Positions 1 to 13,100 of a stretch of 64,000 nt of DNA are shown in pieces. Source of the stretch: Streptomyces sp. SCSIO 75703 (GTDB lineage: Bacteria; Actinomycetota; Actinomycetes; Streptomycetales; Streptomycetaceae); assembly GCF_036607905.1 (NCBI RefSeq), contig NZ_CP144555.1, positions 1,302,001-1,366,000 on the forward strand, given 5' to 3'. Each line of letters begins with the position of its first letter. Positions within the stretch are counted from its first letter, which is position 1. The notes under the pieces were generated by a model, which was not told the origin of the DNA, did no database searches, and saw nothing but the letters and a program-made list of their open reading frames with translations. The position numbers and the translations under genes are program-made.

Positions 1-130
1 CGACGGCCCGCACGCGCAGGCCGAGCCGGGCGGCGGCCTCCAGGTAGGGGCGGCCCATCACGCCGACGCCGACGAGCAGCAGTTCCCTGGTGTCGTACGG
101 GCCTTCGGGGCCCGGCGTCGCGGTCGTCAT
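1..130 (-). CDS. N-terminal 43 codons of a gene cut by the left window edge; possibly a further ATP-grasp ligase or Rossmann-fold enzyme
   Basis: The ATG at 130-128 overlaps the TGA of the MFS gene (ATGA), so this is the next gene of the leftward operon. The visible residues are a short hydrophilic leader followed by RELLLVGVGVMGRPYLEAAA, a beta strand plus a Gly-rich turn as found at the start of dinucleotide-binding folds and of the pre-ATP-grasp domain of many carboxylate-amine ligases. Fold and function cannot be decided from 43 residues. The link to biosynthesis rests only on translational coupling to the exporter gene. Confidence 0.6.
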   Translation of the reverse strand, partial: MTTATPGPEGPYDTRELLLVGVGVMGRPYLEAAARLGLRVRAV

Positions 131-1536
131 CGGGTGCCTCCTTCGGTGGATTCGACGGGTACGGTGCCGGCGTCGGGCACCGGGGCGGGGCCGGCGTCCT
201 GCGCCGGCGCGGCGGGCGCGGCGGCCTCCACGGGAGGCGCGGCGGGCTCGGTGGCGTCGGCGGCGCCCGTGGCCTCGGCGGGGTCGGTCGCGCCCGTGGC
301 CTCGGCAGGCGTGACGGGGCCGACGGGGCCGAGCAGCCGCGTCACGGGACCGACGAGGAGGGCCGCCACGGCGAACACCGCCGCGAGCCCGAACCATCCG
401 GCGGGCCCCGCCGCGGTCACCACGGCCGTGACGAGGACCGGCCCGACGATGCGCTGCCCGGTTCCGCCGAGGCTGAACACGGCGAGGTAGATGCCCTTGC
501 GGTCCTCGGGCGCGTAGTTGTAGCTCAGGTCCCAGCCGCCGGTCGCCTGCCACATCTCGCCGAACGTGAGCAGCACGCAGCCGAGGACGAGCAGCGCGCC
601 CGCGGCCCAGGCGGCCGAGGGTCCGCTCGCGGCGGCGAGCGCGAGGCAGCACAGGACCATCGCGATCCCGGCCAGCCGCAGCGCGCGGACCGCGCCGCCC
701 TCGCGTTCGGCGGCCTTGGCGACCGGGACCTGCAGCACGATCGACAGCACGGTGTTGATCAGGACGAGGCCCGGCAGCAGCCCGGCCGGCATCTCGGTGG
801 CCGCGAGCGCCCACAGCGGCAGGCCCACGGAGAGGATCGTCACGTGCAGGTTGAGCGCGCCGTTGAGGACGGTCAGCAGCCCGTAGCGCCAGTCGCGGAA
901 GCGGCGTACGGCGGTCAGCGGGGCCACCTTGGCCTGCGGTCGGTCGGCGCCGGGGATGCGCAGCCGCGCCAGCATCAGGGCCGAGGCGAGGAACGCGGTC
1001 GCGGTGCCGAGGACGATCGCCCGGTACGTCCACACGCCGTCGGCGGCGAGCAGCGGTGCCGCGAGCAGGGCGCCGAGCGAGAAGCCCGCGTTGCGGACCG
1101 TGCGGATGATGGCCATGGTCCGCGTGCGGTCGCTGCCCGCGACGGTGGCCGACGCCACCGCCTGCGTCATCGGCTGGGTCGCCGCCTCGGCCGTGGCGAG
1201 CGCGCACGAGACGAGGGTGAAGCCGACGACGTCGTGCACGAAGCAGAGCGCCACGAACCCGCCCGCCCGCCACAGTTGCAGCGCGACGAGCGTGCGCCGG
1301 GCGCCGAAGTGGTCGCCGGCCGCGCCGATCGGCACCGTGGCCAGGAAACCGACCGCGCCGGAGATCGCGAGGCCGGTGCCGACCTCCGCCGCCGTGAGGC
1401 CGACCGCGCGCACGAAGAACACCGCGGACGCGGCCAGGTACAGGCCCGTGCCGATGGCGTTGACGAGCGAGATCACCGTGAAGGTGCGGCCGCCGGAGGT
1501 GGCCGGGACGTAGTCGCGCCAGGTCGGCAGCCGCAT
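127..1536 (-). CDS. MFS transporter, probable exporter of the cluster product
   Basis: This 469-residue protein has about twelve hydrophobic segments over residues 15-405. The first inter-helix loop carries GDHFGARR, the usual MFS loop between helices 2 and 3. The C-terminal 65 residues are a soluble tail rich in Ala, Pro and Thr. Such a tail is not part of the MFS fold and is probably unstructured. The start ATG at 1536 overlaps the stop of the ATP-grasp gene and the stop overlaps the next start, so three genes are translationally coupled. In natural-product clusters such proteins usually provide efflux and self-resistance. That role is inferred from position, and the substrate is unknown. 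Confidence 0.85.
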   Translation of the reverse strand: MRLPTWRDYVPATSGGRTFTVISLVNAIGTGLYLAASAVFFVRAVGLTAAEVGTGLAISGAVGFLATVPIGAAGDHFGARRTLVALQLWRAGGFVALCFVHDVVGFTLVSCALATAEAATQPMTQAVASATVAGSDRTRTMAIIRTVRNAGFSLGALLAAPLLAADGVWTYRAIVLGTATAFLASALMLARLRIPGADRPQAKVAPLTAVRRFRDWRYGLLTVLNGALNLHVTILSVGLPLWALAATEMPAGLLPGLVLINTVLSIVLQVPVAKAAEREGGAVRALRLAGIAMVLCCLALAAASGPSAAWAAGALLVLGCVLLTFGEMWQATGGWDLSYNYAPEDRKGIYLAVFSLGGTGQRIVGPVLVTAVVTAAGPAGWFGLAAVFAVAALLVGPVTRLLGPVGPVTPAEATGATDPAEATGAADATEPAAPPVEAAAPAAPAQDAGPAPVPDAGTVPVESTEGGTR

Positions 1537-4136
1537 CAGCGCTCCCCCTCCGCGCCCGTCGTGCGCACCGTGATCAGATCCCGCGCCCGCTCGGCGCGGC
1601 GGGCGGCCTCGGCTCCGTCCCGTCCGGTGGCGACGACGAACCCGGCCCGCTCCCAGGAACTGGTGACCGGGCCGAGGGTGGCGCCCGCTTCCACGGCCAG
1701 GTGCAGCTCCCGCACGCCCTCGGCGGCCCGTGCCTCCTCGGCGCCGTCGATCCCGTCGACGCGGCCGGCCGGCGCGGTCAGGAAGCGCACGGCGGCGCCG
1801 CGCCGCACGGGCAGCGGGTCGGCGGGGCCGCGGCCCTCCAGGACCTTCAGCAGACCGGCCAGGATGTCGGTGTCGTGGGCGAGGTCGATCAGCACGGTGA
1901 TGGCGCCGCCGGGCAGCCGGCCCGCGCACTCGATCAGGTACGGCCGTCCGTCGCCGGCGAGCATCCACTCGGAGTGCAGGACGCCGGTGCGGAAACCCAC
2001 GGTCTTCACGATGCGGGCCAGGCCGTCGCGCAGCGCGTCGGCCGTGCTCGCGGGCAGGTCGGCGGGCACCGTGTGGCCCGTCTCGACCGGGTACCGCGAG
2101 TCCTGGACCCGCTTGGCGGTGATGTTGACGAAGCCGATCCCGCCCTCGTGGACGAGGGCTTCGACGCTGAACTCGGCTCCCCGCAGCCGCTGTTCGGCCA
2201 GGAAGCGGGCGGCGTCCGGGTAGGCGGCGCGCAGTGTGGGTTCGTCGGCGGCGGTGGTGTGGCGCCAGGCCGCGGCCACGTCGTCGGCCGGGCCGAGCAG
2301 TTGGACGCCCAGGCTGGCCTGGCGGTTGGCGGGCTTGAGCACGGCCTCGCCGCCCCGCGCGTCCCGGAACGCGGCCACGTCGGCGGCGGTGTCGACCACC
2401 GCCCACGCGGGCTGCGCGACCCCGGACCCGTCGAGCGCGGCGCGCAGCCGGCCCTTGTCGCGCAGGATCCGGGCGGCGTCGGGGCCCGCGCCGGGCAGGC
2501 CCCACGCCTCGGCGAGCGCCGCCGCCGTGACGACCGCGTACTCGACGACCGGGACGACCGCGCGCACCCGCTCGGGGCGCGGCACGGTGTCCGCGATCCG
2601 CTCGGGGTGCGCCTCGTCCTGGGTCGGCGCGGGGACGAGCGCGGCCACGGACGGGTGCCGCTCGGGCAGGCCCGCGAGGCCGCGTGCCGCGATGACGGCG
2701 GGCTCCTCCAGGACGAGGACCGACCCGGCGGGCAGGCGGGTGTCCAGCTTCGCGAGCATGACCGGGCTGTAGCCGACGAGGACGTGCGTGACGCCGGGCG
2801 GCGCCGCGGGTTCGACGTCGAGGGTGATCGCGGCGCGCACCCGCTCCTCCAGGGCGTCGAGTTCGGCGACGGTCGGCGCGTCGATGAAGAAGGACACGGC
2901 GCGGTCCTCGGAGTCGCTCAGTTCGGTCAGGCGGGCGCCCCGGTCCTTGTGCACGAGGACGGCGCGCAGGGCGGGCGCCTCGCCGGCGGCCCCGGGCGCG
3001 ATCCGGGGCCACAGGCCGCCGTCGCCGACCCAGACGGGCTCGGTGCCGAAGCCGTCCACGGTGACGTCGCGCAGCACGCCGGGCGGGTGTTCCAGGTAGA
3101 CCTGCCGGGCGACCCGGGCCGGTGCCGGGTAGGAGGCGGGCTCGCCGAGGGCGATGCGGACGATCTCGGGCTCCAGCGGGGCCCCGGTGGCCAGTTCGTA
3201 CAGCACGCACAGCCCGTCGCCCGGCGTGCGGGCCGCGGCCTCCATGAGGTACGGCCGTCCCCCCGCGTCGATGCGCCACTCCGCGTGGGCCACGCCGTCC
3301 CGGAAGCCGAGCGCGGCGAGTGTGCGCGCGTTGGCGTCGAGCAGCACCGCGTCGTGGGCGGGCCGGTCGTTGGGCACGGTGTGGGACAGCTCGACGAAGG
3401 TGCGGGCGTGGGAGTCGGTGGTGTCCTTGCGGGTCGCGGAGGCGAACAGGACGCGCCCGTCCTGCACCAGGGACTCCACCGAGTACTCCTGCCCGGCGAC
3501 CTTCTCCTCGACGAGGACGGTCTCGTGGTCCGGGTAGGTGTCGAGCAGCGACCGCAGCGCGTCGGCGTCCGCCACGGTCCGCACACCCGAACTGGAGTGC
3601 CGGGCGGCGGGCTTGACGACGGCCGGGTACGGCACCGCCTCCGTGTCGAGCAGGGCCCGCTCCTGCGGCGGCACGGTCAGGGACACGGGGGCGAACTCGG
3701 GCAGGTACCAGCGCTGCAGGTACTTGTTGCGGCAGGCCCGGGTGGCGCGCAGCCCCGGCGTGGGGACGCCGAGGGCGTCGGCGAGCAGCCCGGTCGGCTC
3801 CACCTGGGTCTCGCCGACGGCGTAGGCGCCCACGATCCGGTACGTCTCCCGCCAGCGCCGCGCCGCGGTGAGTACGCCGGGCAGGTAGGAGTTGTCGCGG
3901 GCGACGTCGCCGTCGACGAAGGCGAACTCGTCGACGAGGGCGGCCGGGTGGGCCGGGTCCCGGGACGCGGCGAGGGCCTCGGTCCGCCACGCGGACGGCG
4001 TGACGAGCAGGATCCTCAGCCCGCGCCGGGCCAGTTCCTCCAGGTACAGGGGCGCGCGGCACACGACCAGGAAGGATCCGGTGAGGACGAAGGCGTCCGG
4101 TTGCACGGTCTGGGGATTCGGCTCGTTGGTGGTCAC
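1536..4136 (-). CDS. Tandem ATP-grasp protein (two ligase modules in one chain)
   Basis: This 866-residue protein consists of two similar halves. Each has an N-terminal alpha/beta pre-domain and an ATP-grasp domain. Residues about 100-340 include CRNKYLQRWYLPEF, then PAVVKPAARHSSSGV and a VEEKVAGQEYSVE strand. The second half repeats this with LKPANRQASLGVQLLG, RGAEFSVEALV and SEWMLAGDGRPYLIECAGR. ATP-grasp ligases join a carboxylate, through an acyl-phosphate, to an amine, and in antibiotic clusters they often form amide or dipeptide bonds. Two modules could make two bonds, or one could be regulatory. The GTG start at 4136 is preceded by a good ribosome site (GAGGAAG). A strong hairpin separates it from the dsbA-like gene. 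The substrate is unknown; PAPA as one partner is an inference. Confidence 0.82.
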   Translation of the reverse strand: MTTNEPNPQTVQPDAFVLTGSFLVVCRAPLYLEELARRGLRILLVTPSAWRTEALAASRDPAHPAALVDEFAFVDGDVARDNSYLPGVLTAARRWRETYRIVGAYAVGETQVEPTGLLADALGVPTPGLRATRACRNKYLQRWYLPEFAPVSLTVPPQERALLDTEAVPYPAVVKPAARHSSSGVRTVADADALRSLLDTYPDHETVLVEEKVAGQEYSVESLVQDGRVLFASATRKDTTDSHARTFVELSHTVPNDRPAHDAVLLDANARTLAALGFRDGVAHAEWRIDAGGRPYLMEAAARTPGDGLCVLYELATGAPLEPEIVRIALGEPASYPAPARVARQVYLEHPPGVLRDVTVDGFGTEPVWVGDGGLWPRIAPGAAGEAPALRAVLVHKDRGARLTELSDSEDRAVSFFIDAPTVAELDALEERVRAAITLDVEPAAPPGVTHVLVGYSPVMLAKLDTRLPAGSVLVLEEPAVIAARGLAGLPERHPSVAALVPAPTQDEAHPERIADTVPRPERVRAVVPVVEYAVVTAAALAEAWGLPGAGPDAARILRDKGRLRAALDGSGVAQPAWAVVDTAADVAAFRDARGGEAVLKPANRQASLGVQLLGPADDVAAAWRHTTAADEPTLRAAYPDAARFLAEQRLRGAEFSVEALVHEGGIGFVNITAKRVQDSRYPVETGHTVPADLPASTADALRDGLARIVKTVGFRTGVLHSEWMLAGDGRPYLIECAGRLPGGAITVLIDLAHDTDILAGLLKVLEGRGPADPLPVRRGAAVRFLTAPAGRVDGIDGAEEARAAEGVRELHLAVEAGATLGPVTSSWERAGFVVATGRDGAEAARRAERARDLITVRTTGAEGER

Positions 4137-4183
4137 GTCTTCCTCTGTCGGTACGGGTGCCGGTGGGGTCGTGAGCGGCGGGT

Positions 4184-4217
4184 GCCGGGGGCGGCGCGGC
4201 GCCGCGCCGCCCCCGGC
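4184..4217 (-). terminator. Perfect 34-base palindrome between the dsbA-like and ATP-grasp genes
   Basis: The 17-base arms 4184-4200 and 4201-4217 are exact inverted copies and almost entirely G and C. The hairpin lies just after the dsbA-like stop in the direction of transcription and 48 bases before the ATP-grasp start. It probably acts as an attenuator or terminator inside the operon. No U-tract follows, as is usual in Streptomyces. Confidence 0.55.
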
Positions 4218-4242
4218 GCCCCGGCCCGGACTCGGCCGGGCC

Positions 4243-4857
4243 TCAGTCGAAGCGGAGCGACCCCGTACGCGTCCTCTTCAGCTCGAAGAAGTCGGGGTGG
4301 CCCGCCAGCGTGCGCGCCGCGTCGAAGAGTCTCGCCGCCTCCTCGCCGCGGGGGATCGAGTTCAGGACGGGGCCGAAGAAGGCCACGCCGTCGATGTGGA
4401 TCGTGGGGGTGCCCACGTCCTCGCCGACCGGGTCCATGCCCTCGTGGTGGCTCTTGCGCAGGGACTCGTCGTACGCGTCGTCGTCCGCGGCGTCGAGCAG
4501 CGACGCCGGCAGCCCGAGGGCGGCGACGGCCCGGGCGGCGACGGCCCGGTAGTCCTTGTCGCCGCCGTTGTGGATGCGGGTGCCGAGTTCGGTGTAGAGG
4601 CCGGCCAGGACCTCCTCGCCGAGTTCCTGGGCGGCGGCCGTGCAGATCCGGTTCAGCGCGAGGGAGTTGTCGACGAGGGTGCGGTACCAGTCCGGCAGCT
4701 CGCGGCCCTCGTTGAGCACGTACAGGCTCATCAGCCGGAAGCGCAGGTCGAGTTCGCGCAGCCGGGCGACCTCCGTGATCCAGCGGGAGGTGATCCAGGC
4801 GAAGGGGCAGGCCGGGTCGAAGTAGAAGTCGACCTTCGGGACGCGGGTCTCGGTCAC
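4243..4857 (-). CDS. DsbA-family thioredoxin-fold protein (Rv2466c mycothiol-nitroreductase type)
   Basis: This 204-residue protein starts [18 protein letters not shown], matching the DsbA/FrnE-like group that includes mycobacterial Rv2466c, a mycothiol-dependent nitroreductase. The active-site motif here is Cys17-Pro-Phe-Ala20. Rv2466c, as I recall it, has a second Cys at the last position, so this would be a monothiol version. The cis-Pro loop [10 protein letters not shown] is present near residue 148. The GTG start overlaps the stop of the adenylating-enzyme gene. In a PAPA cluster it might act on an aryl-nitro or aryl-amine group or on a thiol conjugate, but nothing in the sequence shows that. 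A general redox role is equally possible. Confidence 0.75.
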   Translation of the reverse strand: MTETRVPKVDFYFDPACPFAWITSRWITEVARLRELDLRFRLMSLYVLNEGRELPDWYRTLVDNSLALNRICTAAAQELGEEVLAGLYTELGTRIHNGGDKDYRAVAARAVAALGLPASLLDAADDDAYDESLRKSHHEGMDPVGEDVGTPTIHIDGVAFFGPVLNSIPRGEEAARLFDAARTLAGHPDFFELKRTRTGSLRFD

Positions 4858-6530
4858 GCGGTCACCTCGGCGGTGGCGGCGAGGACCTTGCCGTCGGCGG
4901 CGGCGAGGTAGGCGGTCAGGTCCGCGTACTTGTCCCGAAGCTGCCGCTTGAGGACCTTGCCGGTGACGCCGACCGGGAAGTCGGCCTCGCTCCGCGCGAT
5001 CTCCAGCAGGCCGAGCGGCGGGTGGCCGGCGGCCCGCAGCGCCTCGTTGGCCTGGAGGAGCAGCTTGTCCGGGTCGGCGCCGGCGGCGGTGACCACGGCG
5101 ACCGGGACGACCCGCCCGGCCTTGCGGCCCGCGATCACCGCGACGTCGCCGGTGTCGGGCACGTCGTTGAGGACGACCTCCTCCATGAACACCGAATAGC
5201 CGGTGCCGTGTTCGGTCTCGATGGCGTCGGCGGCGCGGTCGACGAGGAAGAAGTCGCCATGCTCGTCACGGTATGCCATATCGCCTGGCAGCCAGTAACC
5301 GCCCAGCTTGAAGCGGTAGGTGGTGTCGGAGTCGGCCCAGTAGCCGGGGGTGATGGCGGGCCCCTTGGCGGCGAGGTGGCCGACCTCGTTGTCGTCGGCC
5401 TCGCTGCCGTCCGTGCGCAGGATGGTGACCTCGGCGACGCCGACCGGCTTGCCGGCGCAGCGGTCGTTGCGCTCGGTGTCCAGGGTGCGGACCTTCAGCA
5501 GGACGCCCCAGCCGAGTTCGGTGGTGCCGAGCCGGTCGAAGAAGAGGGCGGGCGCCAGGCCCTCGCCGCGCATCGACAGGACCTTGGTGATGTGCGCCTG
5601 GTGCACGGCGTCGCCGATGGACACCCACGCGTCGACGGAGTCGAGCGAGCCCGGCTCCGGGTCGATGGCGGCCAGCTCGGCGTAGCCGTGCGCGAACGAC
5701 ATCACGGAGGTGGGCCGGTACCGCCCGACGGCCGCGGCGAGTTCGCCGCCGCTGCGGTCGCTGAGCGCGACGATCGGGGTGCCGCCGAGGACCGCGTACA
5801 CGGTGTACGCGACGCAGCCCAGGTGCGACTGGGGCAGCGCGGTCATCATGAGGGCGCCCGGCTGCTCCTCGTGGTCGACCAGGCGGAACTTCGGTCCCGA
5901 GACGATCGACTTGTGGGTGTGGATGGTGGGCTTGGGCCGGCCGGTGGTCCCGGAGGAGTGCAGGAGGGCGACCGGGTCGTCGTCGTGGTGGTTCCAGTAC
6001 GCGTCCTCGGGCAGGGTCGCCGCGGGCGGCGCCGGCAGCTCGGCGGCGGACCGGATCCACTGCAGGCTCGGCAGTTCCCGGGCGGCGGGGCCGAGCAGGT
6101 CGACGCGGTCCTGGTCGGCGTAGAGGCCGACCGGTGTCGTCTGCTCGATCAGGGAGACCGCGATGGCCCGCGAGGCGTTGGAGTTGACGAGCAGGGCGAC
6201 CGCGCCGATCTGGGCGAGGGCGTAGAAGTGCAGGGAGTAGGCGATGGAGTCCTCGAACCAGACGGCGACGCGGTCCCGGGGCCGCACGCCCTGCTCCCGG
6301 TACCAGGCCGACCAGCTCTGGGCGAGCGCGTCGAACTCGGCGAGGCTGAAGTCCTGCGCGGACCCGCCGTCCGGGGTGGCGATGGGGCGCGTGGCGTGGA
6401 TGAACGGCACGTCCGGGCGCGGGTTCACGGCGAGGGCCTTGCGCAGCAGGTTGCCGCCGCCGATCGAGCTGTCGGCGGCCACGGCCGCGCGCTGCTCCGG
6501 CGTGAGGACGGTCGGGGCGAATGTGGTCAT
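4854..6530 (-). CDS. Class I adenylate-forming enzyme (acyl-CoA/aryl-CoA ligase family)
   Basis: This 558-residue protein is a member of the ANL superfamily. The P-loop motif [20 protein letters not shown] lies near residue 185. The A5-like region reads [10 protein letters not shown], the A7 region [11 protein letters not shown], and the C-terminal catalytic lysine motif [14 protein letters not shown]. It activates a carboxylic acid as acyl-AMP and then transfers it to CoA or another acceptor. No carrier-protein domain is attached. The start ATG at 6530 has AAAGGTG upstream. In the chloramphenicol cluster an acyl-CoA ligase (CmlK) sits with PAPA genes, so a similar acyl-supply role is possible. 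The substrate cannot be read from the sequence. Confidence 0.85.
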   Translation of the reverse strand: MTTFAPTVLTPEQRAAVAADSSIGGGNLLRKALAVNPRPDVPFIHATRPIATPDGGSAQDFSLAEFDALAQSWSAWYREQGVRPRDRVAVWFEDSIAYSLHFYALAQIGAVALLVNSNASRAIAVSLIEQTTPVGLYADQDRVDLLGPAARELPSLQWIRSAAELPAPPAATLPEDAYWNHHDDDPVALLHSSGTTGRPKPTIHTHKSIVSGPKFRLVDHEEQPGALMMTALPQSHLGCVAYTVYAVLGGTPIVALSDRSGGELAAAVGRYRPTSVMSFAHGYAELAAIDPEPGSLDSVDAWVSIGDAVHQAHITKVLSMRGEGLAPALFFDRLGTTELGWGVLLKVRTLDTERNDRCAGKPVGVAEVTILRTDGSEADDNEVGHLAAKGPAITPGYWADSDTTYRFKLGGYWLPGDMAYRDEHGDFFLVDRAADAIETEHGTGYSVFMEEVVLNDVPDTGDVAVIAGRKAGRVVPVAVVTAAGADPDKLLLQANEALRAAGHPPLGLLEIARSEADFPVGVTGKVLKRQLRDKYADLTAYLAAADGKVLAATAEVTA

Positions 6531-6666
6531 GAGGCACCTTTTCGGTGTTCCGGTTCGGACGTCGATGCGAAGGGGTGCGGGGCCCGGCCGGGCGGGCCCG
6601 GGTCGTGTGCCGGGCGGGCCGAAGTGCCGTGCGGGCTCCGGGGTGTGCGGGAGGCGCGGGCGCGCC

Positions 6667-9922
<3,256 letters not shown>

Positions 9923-10000
9923 GAGAATGCCCTCCCCCATTGACGCAGTGAATTGTGCAGGTCCGCGGGGTGCGGTGGCCACCCGTTCGATAGCTCGGGT

Positions 10001-10024
10001 CCCCGCACTGCACACAGTGCGGGG
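10001..10024. promoter_or_regulatory. Perfect dyad in the papB/NRPS divergent promoter region
   Basis: The arms CCCCGCACTG (10001-10010) and CAGTGCGGGG (10015-10024) are exact inverted copies separated by CACA. The dyad lies near the middle of the 241-base region between the divergent papB and NRPS starts. That makes it a good candidate operator for one regulator controlling both sides. No regulator gene lies in this part of the window. Confidence 0.5.
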
Positions 10025-10090
10025 ATACATAACACCCGAACCGGGACATAGGCCCCATTCCGTCGTGGCGGGCACACCGGGAACCGGCCC

Positions 10091-10120
10091 TTGCCAAGAT
10101 CTGCGGTCCGAACCCATAGT
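10091..10120 (+). promoter_or_regulatory. indC: Candidate promoter of the NRPS gene
   Basis: TTGCCA at 10091-10096 and CATAGT at 10115-10120 are spaced by 18 bases and resemble a HrdB-type promoter. Transcription would begin near 10127, giving a leader of about 37 bases with the ribosome site GGGGGAGAA just before the ATG at 10164. This is a prediction from spacing and consensus only. Confidence 0.4.
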
Positions 10121-10163
10121 TTCTTTCGCCCGAGGCGGCGAAACGGCACCGGATGGGGGAGAA

Positions 10164-13100
10164 ATGAATACGGTGAACCACACCGGGAGAACCGGAACCG
10201 AATCGGCCGGAAGCGCGGAATCCGCCGGCGTCGGCGATCTGACCGGACTGCTCGGCATCCAGGTGCGGACCCGGCCCGACGCCGTCGCGGTCGTCCACGG
10301 CGACGACACCCTGACGTTCCGCGAACTGGCCGAGGCGGCCCACTACCAGGCGCTCCACCTGCGCACTCTCGGGGTCGGCAAGGACACCTGCGTCGGCCTG
10401 TTCACCGGTGCGGGGCTACGGCAGGCGATCGGGGTCTGGGGTGTCCTGCGCTCGGGCGGCGCCTATCTGCCCCTGTCACCGGATTATCCGGACGACCGCG
10501 TACGCACCATGATCGAGGATTCCGGAATCACCGTCCTGCACACCGAGGAGAAACTGCTCGACCGGGCCCGGGAACTCGCGGGAAACGGGGTCCGCCTCGT
10601 CACGGAAAAGGATGCGGAGGAATTCCGGAAGAACCTCGACGAGAACACGCGGAACATTCCGCTTCCGCCACCGGATCCGGACGGCCTGGCCTATGTCATC
10701 TACACCTCGGGAAGCACCGGAAGCCCCAAGGGCGTGATGATCGAGCACCGCGCCGTCGTCCATCAGATGAGGTGGCTGAAGAGCGCGTTCGGCATCGGCC
10801 CCGGGAAAGTCGTCCTGCAGAAGACCCCCCTCAGTTTCGACGCGGCGCAATGGGAATTCCTGGCCCCCGCGTGCGGCGCCGGAACAGTACTGGCCCCGGC
10901 CGGCGCGCACCGCGACCCGGGCCGCGTCATCGACGAGATCGTGACGCACTCGGTGACCACGCTGCAATGCGTCCCGACTCTTCTCGCCGCCCTGCTCGAC
11001 CACCCGGACGTGCGCCGCTGCACTTCTCTGCGGCAGATGTTCAGCGGCGGCGAGAGCCTGTCCCGGAAACTGGCCCTGCACTGCGCCCGGACCCTGCCGC
11101 ACTGCACCCTGGTCAACCTCTACGGACCCACCGAATGCACCATCAACACCTGCGCGCACACCGTCGACCCCGCTGCCCTCTCCCTCCCGGACGGCCCGCG
11201 GTCGGTGCCCATCGGCCGCCCCGTACCGGGCCTGCGCCACCACGTCCTGGACGACCGGGGCCGCCCGGTCCCGCCTGGCGAGACCGGGGAACTGCACATC
11301 AGCGGCGTACAGTTGGCCCGCGGCTACCTGCACCGCCCGGACGCGACGGCGGAGCGCTTCGTCCCCTCGCCGCACCCCGCGCCGCACGACCGGCTCTACC
11401 GCACCGGCGACCTGGCCCACTGGAACACCGACGGCACCCTGCAGTTCACGGGCCGCGCCGACAACCAGGTCAAACTGCGCGGCCACCGCATCGAACTGGA
11501 CGAGATACGCCTGGCGATCGAGGCACACACCTGGGTCAAGAACGCGGCCGTCCTGGTCCGCGACGACCCCCGCACCGGATTCCGGCACCTCGTCGCCTGC
11601 CTCGAACTCAGCCCGCGCGAGGCCGCGCTCATGGACCAGGGCACCTTCGGCGAGCACCACCTCTCGAAGGACTCCCGGCTCCAGGTCCGGGCACAACTGG
11701 CGGCGCCCGGCGTCCGCGACGACCTCGAAGGGGCCCGGTCCGTGGCCCTGCCCGGCGCCGAGGCCACACCCGCACAGCGCCGCCGTGCCTTCGCCCGCAA
11801 GACCTACCGCTTCTACGAGGGAGGGGCGCCCACCGAGCGGGACGTCCTCGCCGCGCTCTCCCGCGAGGTGCCACCGGCCCCGCCGCGCCCGCCCGGCCGG
11901 CTCACGCTCACCGAACTCGGCGCCATCCTACGGAACTTCGGCCCGCACACCAGCGCCGAACGCCTGCTGCCCAAGTACGCCTACGCGTCTCCCGGATCGC
12001 TGTACGCCACCCAGCTCCACGCCGAGGTCACGGGCGGCCTGCCCGGCCTCGCCCCCGGCCTGTACTACTACCACCCGCTGCGCCACCGGCTGGTCCTCGT
12101 CCGCCCGGACCGGGACACGGGCGCGGCACCCGGCGTCACCTTCCACCTCGTGGGCCGCCGGTCCGCCATCGAACCGGTCTACAAGACCAACGTCCAGGAG
12201 GTCCTGGAGATCGAGGCCGGTCACCTGCTCGGCCTCTTCGACGAGGTCCTGCCCGCGTACGGTCTGGGCCTGCGGACGCTGCCCCACGACCCGCGGGCCC
12301 GCGACCGGTGCGGCGGCGCCGGCGACGACCCCTTCCTCGGCTCCTACGCCCTGGTCCCCGCGGAACCCGGCGCCCGCCCCGAGTGGCGCGACCGCGTGGA
12401 CGTCCACGTCCAGATCCACCCCGGCAGCGGGACGGGGCTGCGCCCTGGCCAGTACCGCCACCGCGCCGGGCGCCTGGAGCGGATCGCGGACGAGCTGGTG
12501 CTGAGACGGCACGTCATCGCCATCAACCAGCAGGTCTACCGGCGGGCGTCCCTCGGCGTCACCTTCACCGCCCACACCCCCGGGGACGAACCGGGCTACG
12601 TGAACCTCGGCCGGGCCCTCCAGCACCTCCAGCACAACACGGCGGGCCTCGGCTTCATGCCGGCCGGCTACAGCTCGCGCTCGGGCCGCGACCTGCCCGC
12701 CGCCCGTCGCATGACCGGCCTGCTCGAAGGTCTCGGCCTGCCCACCGGTCCCCTGTACTTCTGCGTCGGCGGCCGGGTGAGCGACGACCAGATCGCGCAC
12801 GAGGGCATGGCCGAGGACACCGTCCACATGAAGGGCCCGGCCGAGCTGGTCAAGGAGGACCTGGCCGCCCGGCTGCCGGAGTTCATGGTCCCGAACCGGC
12901 TCCTGGTCCTGGAGCGGCTCCCGCACACCGCCAACGGCAAGCTGGACGTCCGGGCCCTCACCGCACTCGCGGACACCGCGGTGGCCCAGGACGCCCGGCC
13001 CGTCGTACCGCCCCGCACCCACACCGAGACCCGCCTGTGCGCGCTGTGGCAGGCGGCCCTGCACCGCGACACGGTCTCCGTCCGGGACGACTTCTTCGAG

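Noticed and set aside
1701..4715. Open frame of about 1000 codons on the + strand
   Set aside because: It is the antisense shadow of the ATP-grasp and dsbA-like genes. The composition is very Gly/Arg/Val rich, there is no ribosome site and no motif. GC-rich third positions create such frames.
11790..12760. Ox insert of the NRPS read as a thiazole-forming (azoline) oxidase
   Set aside because: There is no cyclisation domain and no Cys/Ser code. Position inside the A domain, and the TE partner, match indigoidine synthetase.
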